This document shows positions 51,295 through 59,488 of a DNA stretch of 64,000 bases, piece by piece; positions within the stretch are counted from its first letter, which is position 1, and each line of letters opens with the position of its first letter. The notes beneath the pieces were generated by a model. The model was not told where the DNA came from. It did no database searches and saw only the letters and a program-made list of their open reading frames with translations. Made by a program: the position numbers and the translations under genes. Location: positions 1 to 64,000 of the forward strand of contig NZ_JALDYF010000001.1 in the NCBI RefSeq assembly GCF_032154225.1, in the 5' to 3' direction. The stretch is from Psychrobacillus sp032154225 (GTDB lineage Bacteria > Bacillota > Bacilli > Bacillales_A > Planococcaceae).

Positions 51295-52064
51295 ATAATT
51301 CCGTAATGAAACTTAGCTGTGAGTCTTGTAAAACGAGTGAATCCATACTCTTCAAATACAGACGATCGAAAATGAGCTTTCAATACGACTCTTTTCCTTG
51401 CCACACGTTTTGCCTCTGCTACCCACTCTGCTGTGAGAGCATCTTGCTGCCCAACCTTTCGAAGCGTTTGAAAGTTCGACGATTCTTCGATTTCTTCCTC
51501 GAACATCGGGTCCAAATACACAACGTCATATGCATCCGTTTCTGCCGCTTTTAAAAACTGAATCGACTCTTGATGAATTAATTGTACTTGGCGCATACTA
51601 TGCTGCAATTCTGCAATTGGCGTTTCATACTGCTTTAACCCATTCGAAACGATGTACGCAACGAGCGCATTCGCTTCGCATGCATGTACAACTCCTGCGT
51701 CTCCCACTCCGAAAGCCGCGATCATACTGTCCGAACAAAGCCCAGCAGTCGTATCTAAGAAACGATCCCCTTTTTGCAAAGCCGTCGCTTGTAAAAAAAG
51801 ATCCTGCTCCCCTTTTACTAATCTTTTCATTCGAAAAGCCGCTGAATTAGGGTGAAAGAAAAAAGGAGACGTCGAGCCCAACATAAATAGCTCTAATCTC
51901 TCCTTGTTTACGACAATTACGTCACTTTGGTGTTGCTCTTGAAGTGCTTGTACCGACTTCTTTTTGCGATCAACGTAAGCAAGAGATAGCTCGTTCGCTA
52001 CCTCTTTTGCACGCTCTATTAGTACTTCATTCGTACGTCCCGCAGTTGTAACGATTGCTTTCAT
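51285..52064 (-). CDS. ypiP: YpiP, class I SAM-dependent methyltransferase-like protein
   Basis: The 259-residue protein has the AdoMet-binding core FLDTTAGLCSDSMIAAFGVG (about residues 102-121) and the acidic post-I strand, followed by VVYLDPMFEEE, an (N/D)PPx-like position with DPMF. It resembles RsmJ-type rRNA methyltransferases, so an rRNA guanine target is possible. It overlaps brxB by 4 bp. Same pair as B. subtilis yphP-ypiP. Confidence 0.8.
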   Translation of the reverse strand: MKAIVTTAGRTNEVLIERAKEVANELSLAYVDRKKKSVQALQEQHQSDVIVVNKERLELFMLGSTSPFFFHPNSAAFRMKRLVKGEQDLFLQATALQKGDRFLDTTAGLCSDSMIAAFGVGDAGVVHACEANALVAYIVSNGLKQYETPIAELQHSMRQVQLIHQESIQFLKAAETDAYDVVYLDPMFEEEIEESSNFQTLRKVGQQDALTAEWVAEAKRVARKRVVLKAHFRSSVFEEYGFTRFTRLTAKFHYGIIEK

Positions 52065-52498
52065 GAAGATACGATTTGTGAAAGCACACCAGACAAATGA
52101 TCTCTAATCGTTTCCATTGAATTGCTCTCAATTTGTTCACGTGGAATAAAATAAGCTAACTGATCATCTTTCCAAACTGCAATCGAAGGAGAACTAGGTG
52201 GAATCTCTTCAAAATAACCTCTCATCGTAGCCGTAGCGTCTTGATCTTGTCCAGCAAACACGGTAACTAAATTAGCCGGCTTCACTTCTAACTCTTCCAC
52301 AGCCGCAATTACTGCCGGTCTAGCAAGTCCTGCTGCACATCCGCATACCGAGTTAATCACGATTAGTGATACTCCTTCAGCACTTGCCATATGGTCTTTT
52401 ACGTCTTCTTCTGTAATAAGCTCTTTAAATCCAGCGTTTGTTAGTTCACTTCTCATTGGTTTAACTACTTCTTTCATGTACTCATCATATGCGTTCAT
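52061..52498 (-). CDS. brxB: Bacilliredoxin BrxB
   Basis: The ATG at 52496-52498 is used, preceded by GCAGGCG. The 145-residue thioredoxin-fold protein has the CGC motif in NSVCGCAAGLARP (about residues 52-64) and AGQDQDATATMRGYF. Bacilliredoxins remove bacillithiol from oxidised proteins. The following gene ypiP overlaps it. Second copy brxA, if present, is elsewhere. Confidence 0.92.
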   Translation of the reverse strand: MNAYDEYMKEVVKPMRSELTNAGFKELITEEDVKDHMASAEGVSLIVINSVCGCAAGLARPAVIAAVEELEVKPANLVTVFAGQDQDATATMRGYFEEIPPSSPSIAVWKDDQLAYFIPREQIESNSMETIRDHLSGVLSQIVSS

Positions 52499-52667
52499 GG
52501 TTTCGCCTGCTTTCAATTATGTTCATTTCCCCTCTGTATAAAGGGATTTCTAGTTTCTATTCTACTTCTCTTTTCATATTTTTTCATCTGTTTTAGCTTT
52601 TATTGTGAGTTTTTTGTTAGTTTCGTGATTTTGTCTAAAGCATGCTTTTGAGAACCCCATTAATAAA

Positions 52668-53228
52668 CTAATTTTTTTCACATGCCCAACCATCTTTGTC
52701 TCTATCATGTTTTGAAGCATATGCAGGATGGCCTTCTTTTACCCCATAAGAATAATATTCTTTCATTTTAGTACAATTAGGATAACTAGTAGGAGCTCCT
52801 GGAATAATTTCTAATCCACTTCCAACACCTGGCTTAGGTTGAGATGGTTTAACTGGCTGAACTGGCGCTGGGTTCTCACCCATTTGTTGAAGTAAAGCTA
52901 ACTTAGATTTAGAAGGAGTTTCATACTTTACATGTCCATCTGCTCGAACGAAGCTACCTCCTCCAACGCCATATAAACCACCATGATTACTCTTATAACT
53001 GTATACACGAAATTCTTCTCCTATCTTCAAAACACGTACAATTGATAAAGAGCCATCACTCTCTAGTTTTACTAGTTCAGTTTCAGTTTCAATAGTAACT
53101 TTACCAATTTGGCCCAATTTCAGTTCAGTTTTCCCCCACATTACTGTTCCAGCTGCATCTGCATGTGAAAAGTTGAAGCTTAGTGCTAATACAAAAAGCA
53201 AGACAACCTTAAAAAACTTTGAAAACAT
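52668..53228 (-). CDS. Secreted protein with SH3-like and Excalibur calcium-binding domains
   Basis: The ATG at 53226-53228 follows GGAGGGG. The 186-residue protein has a signal peptide (cut after DAA, near residue 26), an SH3-like region (about 27-105), a Pro/Lys-rich linker, and a C-terminal Excalibur domain. The latter has CTKMKEYYSYGV and the acidic loop DRDKDGWACEKN with paired Cys. Excalibur domains bind Ca2+ in extracellular proteins. No catalytic domain is present. Function unknown. Confidence 0.82.
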   Translation of the reverse strand: MFSKFFKVVLLFVLALSFNFSHADAAGTVMWGKTELKLGQIGKVTIETETELVKLESDGSLSIVRVLKIGEEFRVYSYKSNHGGLYGVGGGSFVRADGHVKYETPSKSKLALLQQMGENPAPVQPVKPSQPKPGVGSGLEIIPGAPTSYPNCTKMKEYYSYGVKEGHPAYASKHDRDKDGWACEKN

Positions 53229-53397
53229 TATACATCCCCTCCAATCCAATTAACTTTTATGGTGCATTTTGTAAATAGATAGATCTATAGCATTATCACA
53301 AAATCAAATAATGTTATCATTATGCTGACAGACTGTTGTCACTATTCAAGTGCTATACTTTCCACATAAACAATAACTTAAATGGAGGATTTATATA

Positions 53398-53940
53398 TTG
53401 AAAACCCAATGGTCTTCTACTGTCCCAATTCACAATGACCTTATTACAACAACTGATCTAGTTTACAAGCCATGCAAATTCGAATGCTCTCAACCTCAAT
53501 TAGAACCACAAAACGCTGAATATGGAGCATATGTATTTACACTAAATACTCTCTCCATTAGATTTCGCTCGGCCAAGGTTACTCCTACAAAGGTCGGTCA
53601 ATTTGTGACTTTGTGGGAGAGAAGTGAAGAAGGACCAATCCAACCATATGATATTTCTGATCCAGCTGATTTTTTTGTTATTAGTACACGCAAAGAGAAT
53701 GACTTTGGTCATTTCATCTTTCCAAAAGCCGTTCTATGTGATAAAAATGTCGTTTCTAATAAAGGAATAGGTGGAAAACGAGCAATGCGTGTTTATCCGC
53801 CTTGGGACAAACCTACAAGTCGTCAGGCTCAAAAAACGCAGGAATGGCAGTTAGCATATTTCTTAGATATACCTTTAAATGGCCTAGTAGATTGTGAAAA
53901 ATTTCAAAGACTTTATAGTTTGAGTCTTCCGGGTAATTAA
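53398..53940 (+). CDS. MepB family protein
   Basis: The TTG at 53398 follows GGAGG by 9 bp. The 180-residue protein matches MepB in pattern: YGAYVFTLNTLSIRFRSAKV, TPTKVGQFVTLWER, FIFPKAVLCDKNV, GKRAMRVYPPWDKPTSRQAQ. In Staphylococcus mepB lies with the MepR/MepA multidrug operon, but here no MepA or MepR is adjacent. The biochemical role is unsettled. A long inverted-repeat terminator follows. Confidence 0.8.
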   Translation: MKTQWSSTVPIHNDLITTTDLVYKPCKFECSQPQLEPQNAEYGAYVFTLNTLSIRFRSAKVTPTKVGQFVTLWERSEEGPIQPYDISDPADFFVISTRKENDFGHFIFPKAVLCDKNVVSNKGIGGKRAMRVYPPWDKPTSRQAQKTQEWQLAYFLDIPLNGLVDCEKFQRLYSLSLPGN

Positions 53941-53943
53941 AAC

Positions 53944-53988
53944 ATAATGTCCTATGTTACAAAAAATCATTTGTAACATAGGACATTA
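53944..53988 (+). terminator. Long inverted-repeat terminator after the MepB gene
   Basis: AATGTCCTATGTTACAAA and TTTGTAACATAGGACATT form an 18-bp stem with a 6-nt loop; there is no strong T-run. Confidence 0.75.
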
Positions 53989-54073
53989 ACTAGAACTATC
54001 CAGTTTAGACGACACTTCTACTTTCATTACAACAAAAAAACACACCCACAGTGAGCATGCTTTAGCGTTATAT

Positions 54074-54268
54074 TCAATCTTCGAAATTCGATATCAAAGG
54101 TAATGGCTGTAGGGAAACCTTATTGAAAATCCCGTAAACATGCCCACAAACATTACAATGTGCAATATTAAACCACGGATCTCCAACATTAGATGTTTCT
54201 ACACTATCGGACGATACTATATGCTCCAAACCTTGAATATAACAAGAAGGGCATTTCGGTTCTGTCAT
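54074..54268 (-). CDS. Small zinc-ribbon protein (64 aa)
   Basis: GGGGAGG precedes the ATG. The 64-residue protein has two Cys pairs, CPSC at about residues 6-9 and CNVC at about 38-41 (followed by GH), the pattern of a zinc ribbon. It sits just downstream of the UvrX/YolD cassette on the same strand. The role is unknown; small zinc ribbons of this sort are common in Bacillales and phages. Confidence 0.6.
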   Translation of the reverse strand: MTEPKCPSCYIQGLEHIVSSDSVETSNVGDPWFNIAHCNVCGHVYGIFNKVSLQPLPLISNFED

Positions 54269-54331
54269 AGTTAATCCACCTCCCCTTCATCTACAATTCG
54301 ACAAACAAAGAGAAAATCCTTCCAAAACCTT

Positions 54332-54661
54332 TCACTCAACTATCGTCACATCCACAATTCCGTCCATCTGGAGCGTAAACGATTTGAGTGCGTCTTCCAT
54401 CTCGATTTCACGATTAATAAAATCTATCCACGTTATTTTACCCACTTGATAAATAAATTCACCATCACTCCATACTTTCACAGTAACTTCTACATTCCTT
54501 TTCATAGCTATTTCTATTGTTTCTTGAATAGTTGCGAGATCCCATTCATCCAACTGAGGACGTGGAGTTTCATATAGAGCTTGCTTATGTTCTCTCAGCA
54601 TTTCGACATGCTCTGGCAGCATCATTGCGGTCCACTTTTTTGTACCACGATCTCTTATCAT
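54332..54661 (-). CDS. YolD-like protein
   Basis: A 109-residue protein with the YolD-family start (RDRGTKKWTAMMLPEHVEML) and the C-terminal block IDFINREIEMEDALKS. It overlaps the UvrX gene by 4 bp. YolD proteins are encoded with UvrX-type Y-family polymerases in Bacillales and phage SPbeta and are thought to act as UmuD-like partners. Confidence 0.88.
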   Translation of the reverse strand: MIRDRGTKKWTAMMLPEHVEMLREHKQALYETPRPQLDEWDLATIQETIEIAMKRNVEVTVKVWSDGEFIYQVGKITWIDFINREIEMEDALKSFTLQMDGIVDVTIVE

Positions 54662-55929
54662 AATTTCTGCCCTCCTAACATTTTAGAGCGTTTAACCGCC
54701 GTCCCTGCTGGTGTGTAAGATACGGCTCTTAATAATGAAGCTGAACCATACCTATTGCGAATACCGTCCATAGCCGCTGCTAGCTTTCGATTTTTCCAAT
54801 TATCCTTTTCGAATAAGCTAAGCTGCATGGAGTGTTCATCCTCCAGCTTTGTGATAGAAATGGAAATTTGCCTTACTGGACTTCCATTGTAATTTTCTTT
54901 TAATAATTCTTTGCATGTTTGATAAATTTTCATCGTATCGTTTGTTGCTTCTTCGACTGTTCTAGACCTTTGAAAACCACCACCGAATGCATTTTTGCTA
55001 TAACCAATGGCTAGTGAAATTGTACGAGCTGATTGGAGCACGTCTCTTGCTCTTTTCGCTACGTCTTCACACATTTCCAACAAAACAGTATGAACTTCTT
55101 CGATTTTATTATAGTCTCTCATTAAGATTTGGCCTTTACCATAACTGATCTGCCCCGATTCGATTGGCGATCCTAGTTTAGATAAGTCGATTCCCCAAGC
55201 GTGGTGATAGAGCTGGTTTCCCATAACACCGAATTTATCTTCTAATAATGATAAAGGGACATTTGCTAGTTGTCCGACAGTGAAAATACCCATATTATTT
55301 AGTGTTTTTTCGGTTCGAGATCCAATCCCCCACATTTCTCTTAGAGGGCTAACAGGCCAAAGTTTTGTTTGCACATCCTCAAATGTCCATTTGGCGAAAC
55401 CACTTTTCTTAGCTTCCAAGTCAAGAGCAAGTTTAGCCATTAACATATTTGGGCCCATACCAGCTGTGCTATGCAATTGCAGCGTATTTAATATTTCCTC
55501 TTGTATGCGCTGAACTGTATCTTCTGGGTTTCCCCATAATTTTTCTGTTCCTGTTAAATCAATAAAGGATTCGTCTACGCTGTATACATGAACTGCTTCC
55601 GGAGGAACATACGTATGCAAAATATCCGTCACAGCCATCGACATTTCTAAGAAATACTGCATTTTAGCTTCAAACACTCTTATTTCAGGATGATTTGGAA
55701 TATCATATAGCCTCGACCTTGCAGACCTAATCCCAAATCGCTGTTTCATCGGAGGACTAGCTGCAAGCACAATGGACCCTGGATGCTGTAAATTTCCCAC
55801 AACTGCAATTGGCACCTTGCGTATATCTAAATTGTGGAGTACAGCTATACAGCTAGCATAAAAACTCATCATATCAATACATACAATTGAACGATTTGGA
55901 AATTGACTATAGTCCACTTTATATGACAT
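54658..55929 (-). CDS. uvrX: Y-family DNA polymerase, UvrX type
   Basis: The 423-residue translesion polymerase has the catalytic acids in CIDMMSFYASC (about residues 17-27) and SVDESFIDL (about 117-125). The thumb has TAGMGPNMLMAKLALD, and GIGSRTEKTLNNMGI forms the helix-hairpin-helix. It copies past DNA lesions. It is flanked by an upstream 73-residue gene (11-bp overlap) and downstream yolD (4-bp overlap), forming one SOS-regulated operon. Confidence 0.92.
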   Translation of the reverse strand: MSYKVDYSQFPNRSIVCIDMMSFYASCIAVLHNLDIRKVPIAVVGNLQHPGSIVLAASPPMKQRFGIRSARSRLYDIPNHPEIRVFEAKMQYFLEMSMAVTDILHTYVPPEAVHVYSVDESFIDLTGTEKLWGNPEDTVQRIQEEILNTLQLHSTAGMGPNMLMAKLALDLEAKKSGFAKWTFEDVQTKLWPVSPLREMWGIGSRTEKTLNNMGIFTVGQLANVPLSLLEDKFGVMGNQLYHHAWGIDLSKLGSPIESGQISYGKGQILMRDYNKIEEVHTVLLEMCEDVAKRARDVLQSARTISLAIGYSKNAFGGGFQRSRTVEEATNDTMKIYQTCKELLKENYNGSPVRQISISITKLEDEHSMQLSLFEKDNWKNRKLAAAMDGIRNRYGSASLLRAVSYTPAGTAVKRSKMLGGQKL

Positions 55930-56140
55930 CTCTCTCTCTTTGCACTACAGGAACGCACGCGAGTACATTATCGATTAGAAATGTTCGCTTCGCACTTCTT
56001 GTGAAACAAAATCCTTGAAAAGAATTGTCTTGCAGTTTAATGATTTTTACCCTCCTCTTACTTATCTCCCCTGACTTAGATAGATACATTAATTCAACAA
56101 TTTGGCCACGGCCAAAATATTTCTCCAACAATATACGCAC
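55919..56140 (-). CDS. Small WYL-like protein, first gene of the SOS cassette
   Basis: A GTG start follows AAGGAGGG by 7 bp. The 73-residue beta-rich protein (MRILLEKYFGRGQIVELMYL, later KIIKLQDNSFQGFCF, TFLIDNVLACVPV) looks like a lone WYL/SH3-like barrel. Its position at the head of uvrX-yolD is the usual one for this short partner gene. It may bind nucleic acid or a polymerase subunit; no function is established. Confidence 0.7.
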   Translation of the reverse strand: MRILLEKYFGRGQIVELMYLSKSGEISKRRVKIIKLQDNSFQGFCFTRSAKRTFLIDNVLACVPVVQRERDVI

Positions 56141-56162
56141 AAACGTTCCCTCCTTTTCACTT

Positions 56163-56192
56163 AGTATATGCGAACGTATGTTTTTTATGCAA
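56163..56192 (-). promoter_or_regulatory. SOS promoter with LexA box in the spacer
   Basis: On the minus strand TTGCAT (56187-56192) and TATACT (56163-56168) are 18 bp apart. Between them, 56171-56184 on the plus strand reads CGAACGTATGTTTT, matching the Bacillus LexA/DinR box (CGAAC-N4-GTTCG) in all but the outer positions of one half. LexA bound there would block RNA polymerase. Confidence 0.8.
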
Positions 56193-56297
56193 CTATTAAT
56201 TAATGTTAATTATTGGGTAAATATTATTACTTGAACGATATGCTATACTTTTTGGAGTGATACTAAATAATTTACATATTTAAGGGTGGTAAGCAAG

Positions 56298-56519
56298 TTG
56301 AATTTATTTGAAGGGCTCGAACTTAGCTTCGTGCAAATTATAGTTCCATTAGTTATCTTGTTTTTAACTATGTTCCTAACAGCTTATTTTATTAAAATTG
56401 TTTTTCGAAGGTTTTTAGTGAAAGGGTTATACGATGTTTTTCTTGGGGTAGCTCTTTTATATGCATTTTATGTATGGGCGATTCCAATGAATTTGGGTTT
56501 TTATGAATTTTTCAAGTAA
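56298..56519 (+). CDS. Small two-helix membrane protein, paralogue of the protein at 5.2 kb
   Basis: I place the start at TTG 56298 (MNLFEGLELSF), with AAGGGTGG 8 bp before; a GTG four codons earlier is also possible. The 73-residue product has two membrane helices and ends WAIPMNLGFYEFFK. It matches the protein at 5208-5426 in length, NxFEGxE start and C-terminal 14 residues. It stands next to, and divergent from, the SOS cassette. Function unknown. Confidence 0.65.
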   Translation: MNLFEGLELSFVQIIVPLVILFLTMFLTAYFIKIVFRRFLVKGLYDVFLGVALLYAFYVWAIPMNLGFYEFFK

Positions 56520-56658
56520 ATCAAAATCGTTTTATCAATTAATCGAAAGGGCATTTTGCTCTTTCTTTTTTTATTTTGCACAACAAATTGAGTACGTACA
56601 TATTATGCAGAGAATGTGTTTATGGGCATATTACAACTGATGAAAGGCGGGCTTGTTT

Positions 56659-57264
56659 ATGGATTCTTCGATTGATTACACTTCCCCTTCAACCGAGTTC
56701 ACGTTTGATGTAAATAACAATACGCTCTTTAAAAAAGATGTTTTCAACTTCTTGAATGTTTTAGGAGTGCAACAATTAAACACGCTGAATAATACATCTT
56801 TAATAGATATTTTCCTCAGTGCAAACAATGTGATTGAGCCACATTATCATCCGAATGCTTCAGAGCTTGTTTATTGTATTTCTGGAGCAATGACCGCTTC
56901 TTTATTGAATCCATTTACAAAACAATATCAAACATATTCGATCACTCCTGGCCAAGTCGTGAATATCCCCCAAGGCTGGTGGCATTATCAATTTGCTACT
57001 GTGGATCAAACCCATGTACTTGCCATATTTAATGCACCTACACCAGAAGTAATTCTTGGCTCGGATATATTAACGCTGACACCGTCAAATATTATGGCAC
57101 ATACTTATTCGATGGATAAAGGCCAATGGGAAAAGGCGATTGCACCAATTATCCCCTCAACTTATATTGGGCCACGGCAAAACAATAAAACAACAGATGA
57201 AAATAAGCCGCAACAATATGTAGATGATATGAATCATTACGAAGGTCGCGAGTATATAAATTGA
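56659..57264 (+). CDS. Cupin-domain protein
   Basis: The ATG at 56659 is preferred over the TTG six bases upstream, given AAAGGCGG at 9 bp. The 201-residue protein has a single cupin: motif 1 HYHPNASELVYCISG (metal His and Glu) at about 61-75 and motif 2 VVNIPQGWWHYQFA with another His. Residues 150-200 form a tail. Bicupin oxalate decarboxylases share this motif pattern, but only one cupin is present. The reaction is unknown. Confidence 0.8.
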   Translation: MDSSIDYTSPSTEFTFDVNNNTLFKKDVFNFLNVLGVQQLNTLNNTSLIDIFLSANNVIEPHYHPNASELVYCISGAMTASLLNPFTKQYQTYSITPGQVVNIPQGWWHYQFATVDQTHVLAIFNAPTPEVILGSDILTLTPSNIMAHTYSMDKGQWEKAIAPIIPSTYIGPRQNNKTTDENKPQQYVDDMNHYEGREYIN

Positions 57265-57319
57265 AAAACGTCCCTGTGACACAAACAATTCAGAATTGCT
57301 TGCGTCACAGGGACGTTAA
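57265..57319. terminator. Long hairpin terminator between the cupin and GNAT genes
   Basis: AACGTCCCTGTGAC and GTCACAGGGACGTT pair, with additional pairing of CAATTC/GAATTG inside. The right arm TTGCGTCACAGGGACGT (57300-57316) recurs exactly at 57913-57929. Confidence 0.85.
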
Positions 57320-57321
57320 TT

Positions 57322-57786
57322 TTATAGTAGCTTATGCATCGATATAGAGGATGTCACATAACCCAACTTTTGGTAGAGGCTTTGTGCAGATTTGTTGCTG
57401 CCGAACACACTTAAAGCAAGTGAGTTCATCCCAAGTTCTTTTACTTTCACTTGTAATTCCTCTAAAGCCCTAGTACCGTAACCTTGTTTTCTATATGCTT
57501 CCTCAATAAAAATATGATAAATGTATGCTCGATCAATTTCCCGGTTTACGTTAAACCAGATAATTCCTACTTTCTTTTTTAAGACTGGGTCATAAATATT
57601 ATATAAAAATTGTCCCTCTGTATCTAAGCCTTCTGAAAATATATCCTTCATCATCACTTCTGATTCTTCCATTGCCTTATCCATTGCTAGATTATAATTA
57701 GTAGATATTTCTTTAGCATAATCCGGGATCATAAAATTTAAATACTCATCAAATTCTAGTTTATTCATTTTCTCTAACTGAATCAT
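57322..57786 (-). CDS. GNAT-family N-acetyltransferase
   Basis: I choose the ATG at 57784-57786 (MIQLEKMNKLEFDEYLNF), preceded by GGAGAGATG; the frame further upstream starts inside a repeated terminator-like sequence. The 154-residue protein has the acetyl-CoA loop in IYHIFIEEAYRKQGYGTRAL and the C-terminal VFGSNKSAQSLYQKLGYV. Substrate unknown. Confidence 0.82.
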   Translation of the reverse strand: MIQLEKMNKLEFDEYLNFMIPDYAKEISTNYNLAMDKAMEESEVMMKDIFSEGLDTEGQFLYNIYDPVLKKKVGIIWFNVNREIDRAYIYHIFIEEAYRKQGYGTRALEELQVKVKELGMNSLALSVFGSNKSAQSLYQKLGYVTSSISMHKLL

Positions 57787-57912
57787 TTCATCTCTCCATT
57801 CGTGTGTAGAATAAAATAATTCCATCCTGTTACACCGAATGATTTTTATTCCTATCTTCATTTTATATTGCTTCAATCTTTTTTCCAATACTATCTTTTT
57901 CAGGGAAGTTAT

Positions 57913-57929
57913 TTGCGTCACAGGGACGT
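57913..57929. repeat. Second copy of the 17-nt terminator arm
   Basis: TTGCGTCACAGGGACGT is identical to 57300-57316. Here the complementary arm is missing. It lies at the 3' end of the DUF421 gene, next to the GNAT gene. Confidence 0.6.
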
Positions 57930-58622
57930 ATACAAATATACTCTCAGCTCATCCTGATCAACTGTTCCTAGCAATATATCTTGCGTATCCACATTTAACG
58001 TTCGCATTTTATCTTCTAGCCAAGTAATATCTTTTCCTGCAAGATGCAATCCATTTATATTTAACTTGCCTTCTTTAATAATTGCTTGAGGAAGTGAAAA
58101 GGGTTTCTTGACTAATTGTATATCTTCCGCGGTTATAGGTTGTAGTTGAGGAGATACAAAAAATGATATTGTCCCATCTGGTTCCCAAAGAGCAAGTGAA
58201 ACATGATGAATTTTTTCGATTTTGGATTTTCTTGCTTCCGATAACAGATAATCAATGGATATTCTTGCCTTCGTTAATCCTTTATACAAAATTTCACCAT
58301 CTTTTATCAGAGGGAATGAAGCTGGTTCTAGCCAATTTCTTACCCTAGTCCATTTCAAACTCACAAAAGAAATAAGCAAATACAATATAATGAGTACGCT
58401 GGTCGTAAGAATAGATCCTTTTAATCCTAATCCTTCGTCTGATAGAGGATGTGCGAGAATATTTCCAAGAACTAAAGCGATTGTAAAATCGATAAGCCGT
58501 AGCTGCGAAATGGATCGCCGCCCCATCACTTTAGTTGCTAATAATAAAAAGAAAAAGGAGACAATTGCTCGTAATATCCATTGAAGGCTTGTAAGCGATT
58601 CTTGGCCATAAATAAAATCCAA
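57918..58622 (-). CDS. DUF421 family (YetF-like) membrane protein
   Basis: A TTG start follows GGAGTG. The 234-residue protein has three N-terminal membrane helices (about 14-30, 42-60, 66-86; KVMGRRSISQLRLIDFTIAL is typical) and two small cytoplasmic DUF421 domains with YLLSEARKSKIEKIHHVSLA and ALWEPDGTISFF. YetF-type proteins are widespread in spore formers with no settled molecular role; some are linked to germination. Confidence 0.88.
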   Translation of the reverse strand: MDFIYGQESLTSLQWILRAIVSFFFLLLATKVMGRRSISQLRLIDFTIALVLGNILAHPLSDEGLGLKGSILTTSVLIILYLLISFVSLKWTRVRNWLEPASFPLIKDGEILYKGLTKARISIDYLLSEARKSKIEKIHHVSLALWEPDGTISFFVSPQLQPITAEDIQLVKKPFSLPQAIIKEGKLNINGLHLAGKDITWLEDKMRTLNVDTQDILLGTVDQDELRVYLYTSL

Positions 58623-58647
58623 TTACTTTCACACTCCTAATTCTAAA

Positions 58648-58899
58648 TCACACAATCTTATCGTACTTTATCCTATATTCAGAAACTTTGTAATCGATAA
58701 ATGCACCAATGACGCCAATTGGCAAGCCACCCGCAGAAATGGCAAGTAACAGCGTAAATATGTTTAACTTTTCTACCCTAAAGCTCAAAATATAGAGAAT
58801 AGAAAGCGTTCCAATTACCATGAATAGTGCTGTGAAATAATAAGTTATATGGATTTCTTCTTTTGTTTTTTGTTCCGTTTTTATTAATTTTCCACTCAT
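58648..58899 (-). CDS. Small two-helix membrane protein (83 aa)
   Basis: GAGGTGG lies 5 bp before the ATG. The 83-residue product has helices at about 17-37 and 47-69 between charged ends (SEYRIKYDKIV). It is probably in one operon with the DUF421 gene 25 bp downstream. Not recognised. Confidence 0.65.
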   Translation of the reverse strand: MSGKLIKTEQKTKEEIHITYYFTALFMVIGTLSILYILSFRVEKLNIFTLLLAISAGGLPIGVIGAFIDYKVSEYRIKYDKIV

Positions 58900-59046
58900 A
58901 TAACCACCTCATTTCTTCAAACTTCAACTTGTCTTTTTATTATTTACTTAACTGCCATTATTTACTCACTTTTTTAACATTTTCTTGTCCGTATCATGAA
59001 CAAATCCACTCTTTCATAAACTGTTAAAAATGACAGAGGTGTTTTT

Positions 59047-59439
59047 GTGTTTAATTTTCAAGATATTTGCCATCAATATGCTCAAATTGTTAATGGAAAA
59101 GGTAGTATGGACAATGGCATATGCTCGGTGGAGATTGGGCGTCATTTATCTGTCACGATTCAAGGTCGCCCTTCGCGAAGTGCATTACCTGCAGGAATTA
59201 CGTTTGAATCGTTGGATCAGGAGGGACATGCACTCAATTTAGGAGAAGTTGTCCTTTTGCAAGAAGAGCTTCCCGCATTTGTTCATATGTTAGTGAAAAA
59301 TAACTTAATCGTAAGTGCCATTCATAATCATTGGATTTTCACTAACCCAACGATTCTATATGTTCATTTTCAATCTGTGGAACCACCATTATCTTTTGCA
59401 CAAAAAGTGGCAGAAGCATTTACTGTTTTAAAACATTAG
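59047..59439 (+). CDS. DUF1259-like protein
   Basis: A GTG start (MFNFQDICHQYAQIVN) follows GAGGTG. The 130-residue protein has the DUF1259 features EIGRHLSVTIQGRPSRSALP, LLQEELPAFVHMLVKNNLIV and AIHNHWIFTNPTILYVHFQS, the latter His-rich and probably metal-binding. In longer relatives the domain is duplicated (LppY/LpqO type). Function unknown. An overlapping +2 frame is a shadow. Confidence 0.82.
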   Translation: MFNFQDICHQYAQIVNGKGSMDNGICSVEIGRHLSVTIQGRPSRSALPAGITFESLDQEGHALNLGEVVLLQEELPAFVHMLVKNNLIVSAIHNHWIFTNPTILYVHFQSVEPPLSFAQKVAEAFTVLKH

Positions 59440-59440
59440 C

Positions 59441-59487
59441 ACAACGAAAAACGCCCATTCGATTTTTGTCGAATGGACGTTTTTGCG
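59441..59487. terminator. Bidirectional terminator
   Basis: AACG-CCATTCGA and TCGAATGG-CGTTTTT pair across TTTTTG between the DUF1259 and pepD genes. Confidence 0.85.
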
Positions 59488-59488
59488 A

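Noticed and set aside
53398..53940. MepRAB multidrug operon
   Set aside because: Only a MepB-type protein is present; no MarR regulator or MATE gene is adjacent. The MATE gene at 29.8 kb is unlinked.
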